Origin: Clostridium niameyense
GTDB taxonomy: Bacteria > Bacillota > Clostridia > Clostridiales > Clostridiaceae
DNA: 64,000 nt
Direction of reading: 5' to 3'
Assembly (NCBI RefSeq): GCF_001243045.1
Contig: NZ_LN849007.1
Location: 1,392,989 to 1,456,988, forward strand
Below the pieces are notes generated by a model. That model was not told the DNA's origin, made no database searches, and saw nothing but the letters and a program-made list of their open reading frames with translations. The translations under genes were made by a program, and so were the position numbers. This document shows, piece by piece, positions 1 to 8,348 of this stretch (positions are counted from its first letter, which is position 1; every line of letters starts with the position of its first letter).

Positions 1-627
1 TAATCTATAGGATTTTTCTAAAAGTTTTTTTATATAATCTTTACGAATGTTCTCTGGTATGTCAACTTCATCTAAAATTGTTAGATATCCAATAATACTT
101 GTTAATGGAGTTTTTAAATCATGTGCTAAATAGGTTACCAGATCATTTTTCTTGTTCATTTCTATTAACATTTCCCTTTTAACAAGTTCATTATCATGTA
201 TAATCTTATTTACTCCAGAATCAATTAGCTTTAGTTCTTTAACTTCTTCAGGTACCTGTCCTTTACTTAATAAATCTATTCTTTTCTCTAACTGATTTAT
301 TATCTTTTGTTCACTCTTATTTTTTGAATATTTTAATGTAAAATAAACAACAATCTCTAAAAGAAGAAATCCACCAATGGCCATATCTATCAAAACGTCT
401 TTAAATCTAGGCCAATAAAAAGTTCCTCTTGTACGGTCTGTTCCACAAAATGCTACCCTTTCTTTATCAAATAACATTGTTCTTTCAAAATATTCAGCTA
501 CAACTCCCTCTAATTTAAAATCAATAAATACCATTACTCCTATAAATATAATAAAAGCTAAAATATAATAATTTATTTTCCATTTTCTACGTTTCAATAA
601 TATAACCTGCCCTTCTTTAGAGTCCAT
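1..627 (-). CDS. Sensor histidine kinase, VanS-like (3' part outside window)
   Basis: The N-terminal ~209 residues of a membrane sensor kinase; the catalytic ATPase domain lies beyond the window edge. Two membrane segments are visible (about residues 17-36 and 80-100), bracketing a short extracytoplasmic loop. A dimerisation helix follows with the phospho-acceptor H-box HDLKTPLTS (His about residue 169). The short sensor loop and the H-box wording resemble VanS/PhoR-type kinases. The gene begins 9 nt after the response-regulator stop, so the two form a two-component operon. The ATG at 627 has no clear Shine-Dalgarno sequence; a TTG about 10 codons in, behind AGAAGG, is an alternative. The signal sensed cannot be read from the sequence. 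Confidence 0.85.
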   Translation of the reverse strand, partial: MDSKEGQVILLKRRKWKINYYILAFIIFIGVMVFIDFKLEGVVAEYFERTMLFDKERVAFCGTDRTRGTFYWPRFKDVLIDMAIGGFLLLEIVVYFTLKYSKNKSEQKIINQLEKRIDLLSKGQVPEEVKELKLIDSGVNKIIHDNELVKREMLIEMNKKNDLVTYLAHDLKTPLTSIIGYLTILDEVDIPENIRKDYIKKLLEKSYRL

Positions 628-635
628 ATATTTTT

Positions 636-1325
636 CTATGATTCAATAATATAACCTACTCCCCAAACAGTTTTAACATATTCAGGATGCTCAAAAGATT
701 CCCCCATTTTTTCTCTTAAATTCCGAATATGAACTGTTACTGTATTAGTAGATTTTGAATAATATTCTTCTTGTCTTAATAAATGAAATAACTTTTCTCC
801 ACTTACTACTTGTCCCTTATTTAGCAATAATATTTCAAGAATATTAAATTCTGTAGGTGTTAATTTAAGTTCTTTATCATTTAAATTAACTTGTCTACTT
901 TTTCTATCTAAAATCAATCCCTTATAAAATATAATATTTTCTTCTTTTGTATCTTCTCCATATTCTTTATATCGTCTTAGCTGAGCTTTAACCCTTGCTA
1001 AGACTTCTAAAGGATTAAAAGGTTTTGTAATATAATCATCTGCTCCATATGTGAGTCCTATTATTTTGTCTTGATCTGCTGTCTTTGCAGTAATCATAAT
1101 TATAGGATACTTATATTTAGTACGTATACTTTTACAAATGTTTAAACCATTTATATCCGGTAGCATTAAATCCAAAATAACTAAATCCGGTTCTTTATCC
1201 TGGAGAATTTCAAAAGCTTTTTTACCATTTTCTGATTCCCATATTTCAAAGGATTCTGATTTTAAATAAATTTTTAATATATCTCTAATATCCTTATCAT
1301 CTTCTATAATTAAAATTTTGTCCAT
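636..1325 (-). CDS. OmpR/PhoB-family response regulator (VanR-like)
   Basis: A DNA-binding response regulator of 229 residues. The receiver domain (1-120) has the acidic pair ED near residues 8-9, phospho-acceptor Asp52 in LDLMLPD and the conserved Lys in ITKPF near residue 101. A winged-helix Trans_Reg_C domain ends in VWGVGYIIES. The start is ATG 1325 because GGAGGA lies just upstream of it; the reading frame extends four codons further, but that ATG lacks a ribosome-binding site. It is followed by the kinase gene. Target genes are unknown; VanRS-like pairs often respond to envelope stress, which is inference here. Confidence 0.93.
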   Translation of the reverse strand: MDKILIIEDDKDIRDILKIYLKSESFEIWESENGKKAFEILQDKEPDLVILDLMLPDINGLNICKSIRTKYKYPIIMITAKTADQDKIIGLTYGADDYITKPFNPLEVLARVKAQLRRYKEYGEDTKEENIIFYKGLILDRKSRQVNLNDKELKLTPTEFNILEILLLNKGQVVSGEKLFHLLRQEEYYSKSTNTVTVHIRNLREKMGESFEHPEYVKTVWGVGYIIES

Positions 1326-1460
1326 TGTTTCCTCCATATGATTGCATTAAAATCTAAAAATTCCTATTTTGTATTTAATTATATCAAATAAGTTTAATGA
1401 AGTCTGCCTTACTTGAAGCTAAATATACATTTGCAGTTAATAAAAATAAACTACAATACA

Positions 1461-1484
1461 AAAAGCATCTCTATGGATGCTTTT
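1461..1484 (-). terminator. Rho-independent terminator after the XRE/DUF1232 gene
   Basis: A 9-bp perfect stem (AAAAGCATC / GATGCTTTT) with a 6-nt loop is followed on the minus strand by a T run. It lies 19 nt past the stop of the minus-strand XRE/DUF1232 gene. Confidence 0.75.
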
Positions 1485-1502
1485 AAGTACTTCAATAAAA
1501 TA

Positions 1503-2162
1503 TTAATATCTAGATTTACTTAGATTGTCTAATTTATCTGAAACTAGTTTCATGGCTATAACATCATCTAAATATCCTAAGGGGAAAACATAATCGGGAA
1601 TAGTATCTGTAGGAAGAATAAAGTATAATAGCCCACTGCCAATTACAGCTCTTTTTTTAGGAGAAATATCTTTGTTACAAAATTCTTTATACATTTCCTT
1701 CAATTTTTTTATATAAATGCCTATACCACTTATTTTAACTATTTTATCTTGAAACTTTTCTAATATAATTTGAGTTCCTTCCTCAGTTAAAGCATATTGT
1801 TCATATTCAATTAATTGCTTTTCAATACATTCTACAAAATATTTCTCATCAGAAAACTGAAAATACTTAAGAGCTTCCTCAATAGCACTAGATATAATTT
1901 GTGACTTTCCTTTATTACCTTGTAAACTTTCCATATTATATCCTGCTGCCTTTAAAAGTTCTGCCATAGGTATATGTAGATGTTTAGAAAATTTATACAA
2001 ATGATTAAGATTTGCTTCTTGTTTTCCATTGGTTATTCGAGAAATAGTTGATGTATCAATTCCTGTAATCTGGCTAAATTTACGCATAGATAAACTTTGC
2101 TGTTTTAATGTGTCTTTAATAACCTCCCCTAATTTTGAAGAATCCCCTTTATTTTTATCCAT
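1503..2162 (-). CDS. XRE-family regulator fused to a C-terminal DUF1232 (YkvA-like) domain
   Basis: 219 residues. An N-terminal helix-turn-helix of the Cro/XRE type (about residues 12-66, with MRKFSQITGIDTSTISRI) is joined through a charged linker to a C-terminal DUF1232 segment with the hallmark ILPTDTIPDYVFPLGYLDD. DUF1232 proteins are small, usually membrane-associated proteins of unknown function; fusion to an HTH is known in clostridia. The start is ATG 2162, with GGGGG 8 nt upstream; an earlier ATG at 2180 lacks a good ribosome-binding site. It stands alone, with its own terminator downstream. The regulated genes cannot be inferred. Confidence 0.85.
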   Translation of the reverse strand: MDKNKGDSSKLGEVIKDTLKQQSLSMRKFSQITGIDTSTISRITNGKQEANLNHLYKFSKHLHIPMAELLKAAGYNMESLQGNKGKSQIISSAIEEALKYFQFSDEKYFVECIEKQLIEYEQYALTEEGTQIILEKFQDKIVKISGIGIYIKKLKEMYKEFCNKDISPKKRAVIGSGLLYFILPTDTIPDYVFPLGYLDDVIAMKLVSDKLDNLSKSRY

Positions 2163-2342
2163 TTTATATTCCCCCATCATATTCCATAAACACTTATTAA
2201 ATTATATGTATATAATTTAGTATTATTATAAAATTTCTATTTATTTATAACTTTATTGATATTATTTCAACATTATCTTGATATATAAGAAACATTATTG
2301 AGTTTATAGAATAGTATGGTATTAAAACTTAGGAGGGATTTT

Positions 2343-2963
2343 ATGATAAACTCATTATTATTAGCAATTTCTTGTTCCTTAGATGCTTTTGTAGCTAGCA
2401 TTGCTTATGGAACAAATAAAGTTTATATACCTTTTGGATCCGTACAAATAATTAATTTAATTTGTTCTTCTTTTCTTGGAATATCACTTTTTTTAGGTTC
2501 ATTCATCAGAAGATTTATTCCTGAAAAAATAAGCATTATTATAAGTTTCATAGCTCTTTTAATATTAGGTGGTAGGTACATTTTACAAAGTGTAGTTAAA
2601 CGATATGCTAAATGTAATCCTAATTCAAAGAAGATCTTAAAGTTTAATTTATTTGACTTGAATTTTGTTTTAAATATATATACAGACAATGATAGTGAAA
2701 AATTAGAAAGTAGTACAACAATTAAATCTAAAGAAGCTTTTTATCTTGCAACGGCTCTTTCCTTGGACTCCTTAGCTGTGGGATTTGCCGGTGGTCTTGG
2801 AAATATAAACTGTTTTCAGGTAGTATTATTTTCTTTAGTTACTGATGCTATAGGAGTATGGCTAGGACTACTCATAGGTAGGAAATTAGTAGAAAAAACT
2901 AATCTAAACCTATCCTGGTTATCTGGATTAATATTAATAGGGTTGGCTTTTTCTAAATTATAA
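2343..2963 (+). CDS. ytaF: Sporulation membrane protein YtaF (MntP-related)
   Basis: A 206-residue polytopic membrane protein with about six hydrophobic segments, arranged as two repeats that each begin with a LDxxxV signature (CSLDAFVASIAYG near the N-terminus, LSLDSLAVGFAGG in the second half). This is the YtaF/MntP family. MntP exports manganese; YtaF is a sporulation-associated paralogue of unresolved substrate. AGGAGGG 6-7 nt upstream fixes ATG 2343 over an ATG 27 nt earlier. It is transcribed alone and convergently with the FabV gene. The assignment to YtaF rather than MntP rests on family resemblance and clostridial context. Confidence 0.85.
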   Translation: MINSLLLAISCSLDAFVASIAYGTNKVYIPFGSVQIINLICSSFLGISLFLGSFIRRFIPEKISIIISFIALLILGGRYILQSVVKRYAKCNPNSKKILKFNLFDLNFVLNIYTDNDSEKLESSTTIKSKEAFYLATALSLDSLAVGFAGGLGNINCFQVVLFSLVTDAIGVWLGLLIGRKLVEKTNLNLSWLSGLILIGLAFSKL

Positions 2964-2982
2964 TATATTATAATTTAAAAAT

Positions 2983-3020
2983 TAAACCTATAACTACTAA
3001 AATAGCTAGCTATAGGTTTA
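2983..3020 (-). terminator. Hairpin between ytaF and the first fabV
   Basis: A 10-bp perfect stem (TAAACCTATA / TATAGGTTTA) sits between two convergent genes. The minus-strand arm is followed by ATTTTTAAA, so it most likely ends the fabV transcript; it may act in both directions. Confidence 0.55.
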
Positions 3021-3059
3021 GATACATAGATTTTATTATGTTATATATTTATTTTTGGT

Positions 3060-4268
3060 CTATGGTTTTAACTTAAGTAATTCATCATAATCCACTTCAT
3101 CTATATCTTCTGCCCCTGGCACCATAAACCCACTTAGATTCATAAATTCTTTTTTAAATATATCAAAAGCGGCCATATCTGACTTAAAGTTTTCTTTGTT
3201 TAATTTAGAAAAAAGCTCTAAAACCTTTTTCTGAGTGTCTTCTTCAAGTTCTAAACTATCTGCTCTTAAACGTCCTTTTTCATCATAAACTGGAGAATCC
3301 CCATACATCATAGTTCTAAACATTCTATCTTTGTGCATAATTGGAGTTTCATGTGTTCCCATCTCTTTCATAACCTTATATAATGCTATGCAGTAAAGAG
3401 GCATTATTGGAATGACACAACTTGCCTTTGTAGTAACAGCCTTTGATACGCATATTAAGGCTTTCCCATTTATATCTTTTAATTTATTGTTTATAGAATC
3501 CTTATGAATCTCTGCATCAGCCTTTGCAAACCCAAGAGTTCCCTTATGATAAAAATCATATGTAACTTTAGGCCCTATATATGAATAAAGTACAGTTTTA
3601 AATCCTTCATTTAATACATTTGCATCTTTTAATGAGTTTATCCATAATTCCCAGTCTTCTCCTCCCATTACTTTAATGGTATGTTGAATTTCTTCTTCTG
3701 TAGCAGGTTTTACTGTTTGCTCAAATAAAGTTTCCGTTTCAAGATCAACATTAAATCCTTTTATTTCTTTATCTATAGTCTTAATTACAGAAGTATAAAT
3801 TTGTCCAGTATTAGGATCTATCCTCTTTGGTGAAGCAAGACTATATACAACTAAATCTATTTTTCCTCCAAATTGATTTTTTATATAACTAATTACCTTT
3901 TCTTTCATTTCATTACTAAAGGCATCTCCTATGAAATTTTTAGCAATTAGATTTTCCTTTTGAGCAAATTCTTTAAAGTATATATTATTATACCATCCGG
4001 CACTACCAAGCATTTCTTCATTCTTTGGTCCACGTTCAAAAGATACACCTATAGTATCAGCTCCAGCACCAAAGGCAAGAGAAATCCTACTTGCTAATCC
4101 ATAGCTTGAAGATGCTCCCAGTATAAGAACCTTTTTAGGTCCATTGTATTTACCCTGTTTTTTTATATAATTAATTTGATTAAGAACTTCTTGGCGACAT
4201 CCAAGGGGATTAACTGCTCTTGAAATATTTCCCTGTAATTTCGGTTTTACCTTAATTAATTTACTCAT
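3060..4268 (-). CDS. fabV: trans-2-enoyl-CoA reductase (NADH), FabV/Ter family, copy 1
   Basis: 402 residues, the usual length. It reduces trans-2-enoyl-CoA (for example crotonyl-CoA) or enoyl-ACP to the saturated thioester with NADH. The nucleotide-binding loop GASSSYGLASR is at residues 51-61. The catalytic pair Tyr240 and Lys249 sits in YHKGTLGFAK (Y-x8-K), the same spacing and numbering as in Treponema denticola Ter. AAAGGAG precedes the ATG. The gene is monocistronic and diverges from a LysR regulator; its promoter is annotated separately. A second, closely similar copy lies about 4 kb away in the CoA-transferase operon, so this one may serve lipid synthesis or be a regulated duplicate. 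Which copy is housekeeping cannot be told from sequence. Confidence 0.93.
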   Translation of the reverse strand: MSKLIKVKPKLQGNISRAVNPLGCRQEVLNQINYIKKQGKYNGPKKVLILGASSSYGLASRISLAFGAGADTIGVSFERGPKNEEMLGSAGWYNNIYFKEFAQKENLIAKNFIGDAFSNEMKEKVISYIKNQFGGKIDLVVYSLASPKRIDPNTGQIYTSVIKTIDKEIKGFNVDLETETLFEQTVKPATEEEIQHTIKVMGGEDWELWINSLKDANVLNEGFKTVLYSYIGPKVTYDFYHKGTLGFAKADAEIHKDSINNKLKDINGKALICVSKAVTTKASCVIPIMPLYCIALYKVMKEMGTHETPIMHKDRMFRTMMYGDSPVYDEKGRLRADSLELEEDTQKKVLELFSKLNKENFKSDMAAFDIFKKEFMNLSGFMVPGAEDIDEVDYDELLKLKP

Positions 4269-4304
4269 TTAAAAACTCCTTTACTTTAATAGTTTCCTAT
4301 TGTT

Positions 4305-4333
4305 AATTTACCAAAATTGTTTATAAAATACAA
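4305..4333 (-). promoter_or_regulatory. SigA-type promoter of fabV copy 1
   Basis: Minus-strand -35 TTGTAT (4333-4328), a 17-bp spacer and -10 TAAATT (4310-4305), about 37 nt upstream of the start codon. The spacer (4311-4327) and flanks are nearly identical to those of the yjdF promoter at 11045-11073. Confidence 0.65.
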
Positions 4334-4529
4334 CATTTTAATATTATAAAAGAAACTAACTAATTTAAACTATCCCACTTATATATATTAAAATAAATTA
4401 ATTGAAATTTTTACTTTTCTTAAATTATTATTTTTGTTACAATAGTTAATAATTTATAAAATAGCGTTAAAAACTATTATCTTTACTTACACTTATACAT
4501 AATACACTATTACCCAAAGGAGGTCTTTT

Positions 4530-5432
4530 GTGGATATTAGGCAACTTGAATACTTTATTACTATTGCGGAAAATGGATTTAATCTTACTAAAGCCGCTAA
4601 AGCTTTAAATATTTCTCAACCTGCATTAAGCAAGCTAATAAAGAATTTTGAGAGAGTAGAAGGAATAAAATTATTTACATATAATAAGGGAAAACTCACA
4701 GGTCTTACAACTGCTGGGGAGAAATTTATACATAAAGGTATCTCCATAAAAAAAATGTATAATGAAATGTACCAAGAATTAAGAGAAGCAAACCGCTGTC
4801 TTAGAGGAACTGTAACTATTGGTATTCCTCCTGTTATTTTGACAGTTTTATTTGGAGAACTTATTCCAGATTTTATTATTAATAATCCTGATATAAAACT
4901 TAATATAGTTGAACTAGGAGCCTATGAATTAAAGAAAAAGTTATTACTAAATGAAATTGATGGAGCTATACTTATTGATCCTGTAAATCTTCAAAATATG
5001 AAAACTACGTTAATTATGAGTGATTCTGTATCTATATTCATGAATGAAAATCATAGTTTGGCAAAAAAGAAAGGAGCTCTATCTTTAAAAGAAATACATA
5101 GGGAAAAACTTATGATTTTAAACGATTCTTTTATGTTAACTCATCAAATAAGAAGACGATTTGATATGGAAAACTTACATCCTAATATATTTTTCCAATC
5201 TGGTTCTTGGGATTTGCTTATAAACATGTGTAATAAAACTAATGGAATTTCAATTTTACCTACACCTATAGGTGATTTCTATTCTGAATCTATAGTATTA
5301 AAACCTTTTAAACCAAACTTTGATTGGAAGGTTGTTTTTTGTAGAAATATAAACACTGTAAAAGATAAGCACCTTTTAGAATACGTTGAAGAATACTTTA
5401 TTAACTTTTTTAATAATAAAGAACAAAAATAA
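4530..5432 (+). CDS. LysR-family transcriptional regulator
   Basis: 300 residues. An N-terminal winged HTH (residues 1-60, MDIRQLEYFITIAENG and ALNISQPALSKLIK) is followed by a periplasmic-binding-like effector domain. The start is GTG 4530, behind AAAGGAGG. It diverges from fabV copy 1 and converges on the MFS gene, so it is well placed to control one or both parts of the enoyl-CoA/CoA-transferase block. LysR proteins usually sense a pathway metabolite; an acyl-CoA or organic acid is a guess from context. The C-terminus runs into a palindromic terminator shared with the neighbour. Confidence 0.92.
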   Translation: MDIRQLEYFITIAENGFNLTKAAKALNISQPALSKLIKNFERVEGIKLFTYNKGKLTGLTTAGEKFIHKGISIKKMYNEMYQELREANRCLRGTVTIGIPPVILTVLFGELIPDFIINNPDIKLNIVELGAYELKKKLLLNEIDGAILIDPVNLQNMKTTLIMSDSVSIFMNENHSLAKKKGALSLKEIHREKLMILNDSFMLTHQIRRRFDMENLHPNIFFQSGSWDLLINMCNKTNGISILPTPIGDFYSESIVLKPFKPNFDWKVVFCRNINTVKDKHLLEYVEEYFINFFNNKEQK

Positions 5433-5466
5433 GGTGTTGAAATTTAAATTTCAACACCTTATTTTT
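5425..5466. terminator. 42-nt perfect palindrome, bidirectional terminator
   Basis: A fully self-complementary stretch centred on AAATTTAAATTT, with outer arms AAAAATAAGGTGTTG / CAACACCTTATTTTT, lies between the convergent lysR and MFS genes. A and T runs on both sides allow termination in both directions. It overlaps the last bases of both coding regions. Confidence 0.8.
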
Positions 5467-6685
5467 ATTTATTATATTTTTTACTTGTTTCTGGAAGGGT
5501 TAATACCATTACAAGATATAAACAAGAAGATACAATATAGAATACTGATGCAGCATTCCAACCATATTTTCCAAGAATCAAACTCCAAATTACTGTAAGT
5601 ACTGTATAGAAACTATATGCTATTGCCCATAAAAGTCCAAAAATAATTGTAAGCTTTTGTGGTGACATATCCTTCATTTCATGAGCAAGATTCATGTATA
5701 TAGGATACTGTATAAACATAAAGAAACCTGATATTGCTGCAAAGACATATGCTATACTTGCACTTATATTTGAAAAATATAAGACTATAGCAAAAGATAC
5801 AATCATTATAATTCCTGATATAAACATTGTCTTTTTACGAGAAATATCTGTAAGTCCTAGTTTTGTACCTAAAACAGTACCTAATATTGCAAATCCTGTT
5901 ACAAGAAGGTTAATCATACTTCCATTAATTTTAGGAGCATATTGTGGAAATGCCGCTGGGAAACTTGTAATTGAAAGTATATATAAGAAAACAAATCCCG
6001 CAAATCCTAATGAATATTTCCATACAAATGAATCCTTTAATCCATCTAAATAAGTATATTCAACTATTGAATTACCTGTAACATTTGTTTTTGTATCAAA
6101 ATCTTCTGATCCTGCAATCCATATAATGAATAAAACTACAGTGATTATTGAAACAGCTGTCATTGTAACTCTCCAATCAGCACGCATAACTTTATTCATA
6201 CTTAAAAATAATATAGCAGTTAAAAATGCACCAAAATTATAAGATACAGTATTTAATGCATTAGCTATCATTTTCTTTTCAGGTGATACATAATTTGCAA
6301 CAACCGGATTCATATAAACAACTATCATGGATCCACCTAGAGCCATTATCATACGTGCTACAGTATACGCCCAATAATTTGGCATCCAAACTGCAACTAC
6401 AGATAACATTAGAAGCCCTAGAGCAATTCTAATTGCACGCTTTGGTCCTGTTTTCATTAATATAAGCGCTGCAATGAAATTTGCAAAAACTCTTGCTGCA
6501 GTTATTGTATAGTTAATAACTTGAAGAATGACTGGTGGTACTGGACCATTGAAGAAAGTTTTAACTACCTCTCCGCCTAATGTAGAACCTGTTACCCAAT
6601 TAATTGCAAAGGCAACATAGGCAAACCATAAAACTATCAGCATTAACATGCCTTTAGAACTATTTTTTTTATTTAACTTTTCCAT
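5465..6685 (-). CDS. MFS transporter, probable organic-acid uptake
   Basis: A 406-residue major-facilitator protein with 12 predicted membrane helices. The start is at 6685, downstream of the CoA-transferase gene. The first half contains the family loop (MKTGPKRAIRIALG) and a YTVARMIMALGGSMIVVYMNPVVA helix reminiscent of CynX/OFA-type carriers. It is the last gene of an operon with a CoA-transferase, FabV and a MaoC hydratase, so a carboxylate such as crotonate or 3-hydroxybutyrate is the most economical substrate; this is inference. A hairpin between it and the CoA-transferase gene may tune its expression. Confidence 0.85.
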   Translation of the reverse strand: MEKLNKKNSSKGMLMLIVLWFAYVAFAINWVTGSTLGGEVVKTFFNGPVPPVILQVINYTITAARVFANFIAALILMKTGPKRAIRIALGLLMLSVVAVWMPNYWAYTVARMIMALGGSMIVVYMNPVVANYVSPEKKMIANALNTVSYNFGAFLTAILFLSMNKVMRADWRVTMTAVSIITVVLFIIWIAGSEDFDTKTNVTGNSIVEYTYLDGLKDSFVWKYSLGFAGFVFLYILSITSFPAAFPQYAPKINGSMINLLVTGFAILGTVLGTKLGLTDISRKKTMFISGIIMIVSFAIVLYFSNISASIAYVFAAISGFFMFIQYPIYMNLAHEMKDMSPQKLTIIFGLLWAIAYSFYTVLTVIWSLILGKYGWNAASVFYIVSSCLYLVMVLTLPETSKKYNK

Positions 6686-6738
6686 TTTATCTTAATCCTA
6701 TCTCCTTTTCAGATGTATCTATTTTTTATTAATATAGG

Positions 6739-6770
6739 GTAGAGTCTGAAAGCATTTATTCAGACTCTAT
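6739..6770 (-). terminator. Intercistronic hairpin between the CoA-transferase and MFS genes
   Basis: An 11-bp stem (TAGAGTCTGAA / TTCAGACTCTA, with a further G-T pair) and an 8-nt loop lies in the 95-nt gap. Only a weak T stretch follows on the minus strand, so it may be a partial terminator or an mRNA-stabilising hairpin rather than a full stop. Confidence 0.5.
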
Positions 6771-6780
6771 AATTAATTTA

Positions 6781-8334
6781 TTAATTTAATCCCATTTTCT
6801 CTTCTTTGAAAATTCTTGCATCCATTTCACAAAGATCTTCTGATATATGAGGTTTGAAACTCATGTGAGCTAATATATCTTTTTCAATATCCATACCCTT
6901 AGCATATTCTATTAAAGTAACGCCTTCAGCTGTAAGTTTAAATACTGCTCTTTCTGTTACATAGTAAACTGTTTGCTCATTAGAAATTGCTGTTTTTCCA
7001 CTGAATGTAATTTGTTCTACTGCTTCAACGAATTTTTTGCTTTTTCCTTCTTGAACAATATTTAATTTACCATCTTCAACACTTATTTTTAATCCGCCTG
7101 CAGTAAATGTTCCACAGAAAATTACTCTATTAGTGTTTTGAGTTATATTTATAAATCCACCAGCACCTGCTATTTTAGGTCCAAACTTAGATACATTTAT
7201 GTTTCCTTGCTTATCACATTCTGCTAAACCTAGGAAAGCTATATCAATACCGCCACCATCATAAAAATCAAACATATAGCATTGGTCTATTACAGATTCA
7301 GGTGCTACAGAACATCCAAAATCTAAACCACCTTGTGGAACTCCCCCAAAGCTTCCTGGTTCAACTGTTGGAGTAAACTTTTCATTTATTCCTTCTTCTT
7401 TTAAAACTAAAGAAATTGTCTCTGGCATTCCTATTCCATAATTAACTATTCTATCTGTATCATTTAAAAATAATGCACATCTTCTTGCAATTATCTTTCT
7501 TTGATTTAAAGGTATATTTTCACTTTCAGACTCTTTAATCACATTAGTCTTTACAAATTCAGAATTAAATTGAGTTGCAAAAGTTTGCATGTGTTTTGAT
7601 TCATCAGAAACTTCTACTACATAGTCTACTAAAAGACCTGGTATTTTTATTGATTTTGGATCTAGAGATCCTTTGCTTACCTTATTTTTAACTTGAACTA
7701 TTACTTTACCGCCAGCATTATGCGTAGCTATAGCAATTGAAGTTGACTCAAGTGTTAAAGGTTCATCTTCTAAGGAAATATTTCCATTTTCGTCTGAATA
7801 AGTTCCTCTAAGAATAGCAAAATCAGGTTTTACTAACTTATAAACCAGGTAATCTTTTCCATCAAAATTCTTTTTTTCTACTAAATCTTCAGTAGTTATT
7901 TTATTTAATTTTCCACCTTGAAAATCAGGATCTACAAATGTTCCAAGCCCTACTCTAGAAATATGAAACGGCTTGTGAGATGCTATGTCTCTAAACATTT
8001 GTGATAAAACTCCTTGAGGAAAATTATATGCTTCAATTTCATTTGCAGCAACTTGTGGTTGAAGCATTGGAGCTAATCCCCAGTGACCACCTATAACTCT
8101 TTTTAATAATCCTTTTTGAGCATAGTGGTTAAGTCCTCTATCTTTACCATCACCTATACCAGCAGCATAGATAAGAGTTAAATTTCTTGGATGACCTGTT
8201 TCTTTAAAGTATTGTCCAATAGATTCGTGTATTTCTTCCGCTACACCAGTTCCTATAAATCCACCAACTGCAATAGTAGATCCATCCTTGATAATTTCAG
8301 CAGCTTCTTTACTTGTAATAAATTTCACTGTCAT
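6781..8334 (-). CDS. Acetate/propionate-type acyl-CoA:carboxylate CoA-transferase
   Basis: 517 residues with fused alpha and beta halves, the size of class I Pct/YdiF-type CoA-transferases, which move CoA between short acyl-CoAs and free acids through a covalent glutamyl-CoA intermediate. The N-terminal half has the GGF-type loop (AVGGFIGTGVAEE). The second half carries the probable active-site glutamate in VEPGSFGGVPQGG. It lies 14 nt downstream of fabV copy 2 in a MaoC-FabV-CoA-transferase-MFS operon. It would activate an imported acid with acetyl- or butyryl-CoA and release the product acid. Substrate range cannot be read from sequence; propionate, lactate and 3-hydroxybutyrate are all known for relatives. 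Confidence 0.9.
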   Translation of the reverse strand: MTVKFITSKEAAEIIKDGSTIAVGGFIGTGVAEEIHESIGQYFKETGHPRNLTLIYAAGIGDGKDRGLNHYAQKGLLKRVIGGHWGLAPMLQPQVAANEIEAYNFPQGVLSQMFRDIASHKPFHISRVGLGTFVDPDFQGGKLNKITTEDLVEKKNFDGKDYLVYKLVKPDFAILRGTYSDENGNISLEDEPLTLESTSIAIATHNAGGKVIVQVKNKVSKGSLDPKSIKIPGLLVDYVVEVSDESKHMQTFATQFNSEFVKTNVIKESESENIPLNQRKIIARRCALFLNDTDRIVNYGIGMPETISLVLKEEGINEKFTPTVEPGSFGGVPQGGLDFGCSVAPESVIDQCYMFDFYDGGGIDIAFLGLAECDKQGNINVSKFGPKIAGAGGFINITQNTNRVIFCGTFTAGGLKISVEDGKLNIVQEGKSKKFVEAVEQITFSGKTAISNEQTVYYVTERAVFKLTAEGVTLIEYAKGMDIEKDILAHMSFKPHISEDLCEMDARIFKEEKMGLN

Positions 8335-8348
8335 AACTATCTTCCTTT

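Noticed and set aside
5386-6053. Plus-strand frames opposite the MFS gene
   Set aside because: They lie antisense to a clear 12-helix transporter, have no ribosome-binding sites and show no family features.
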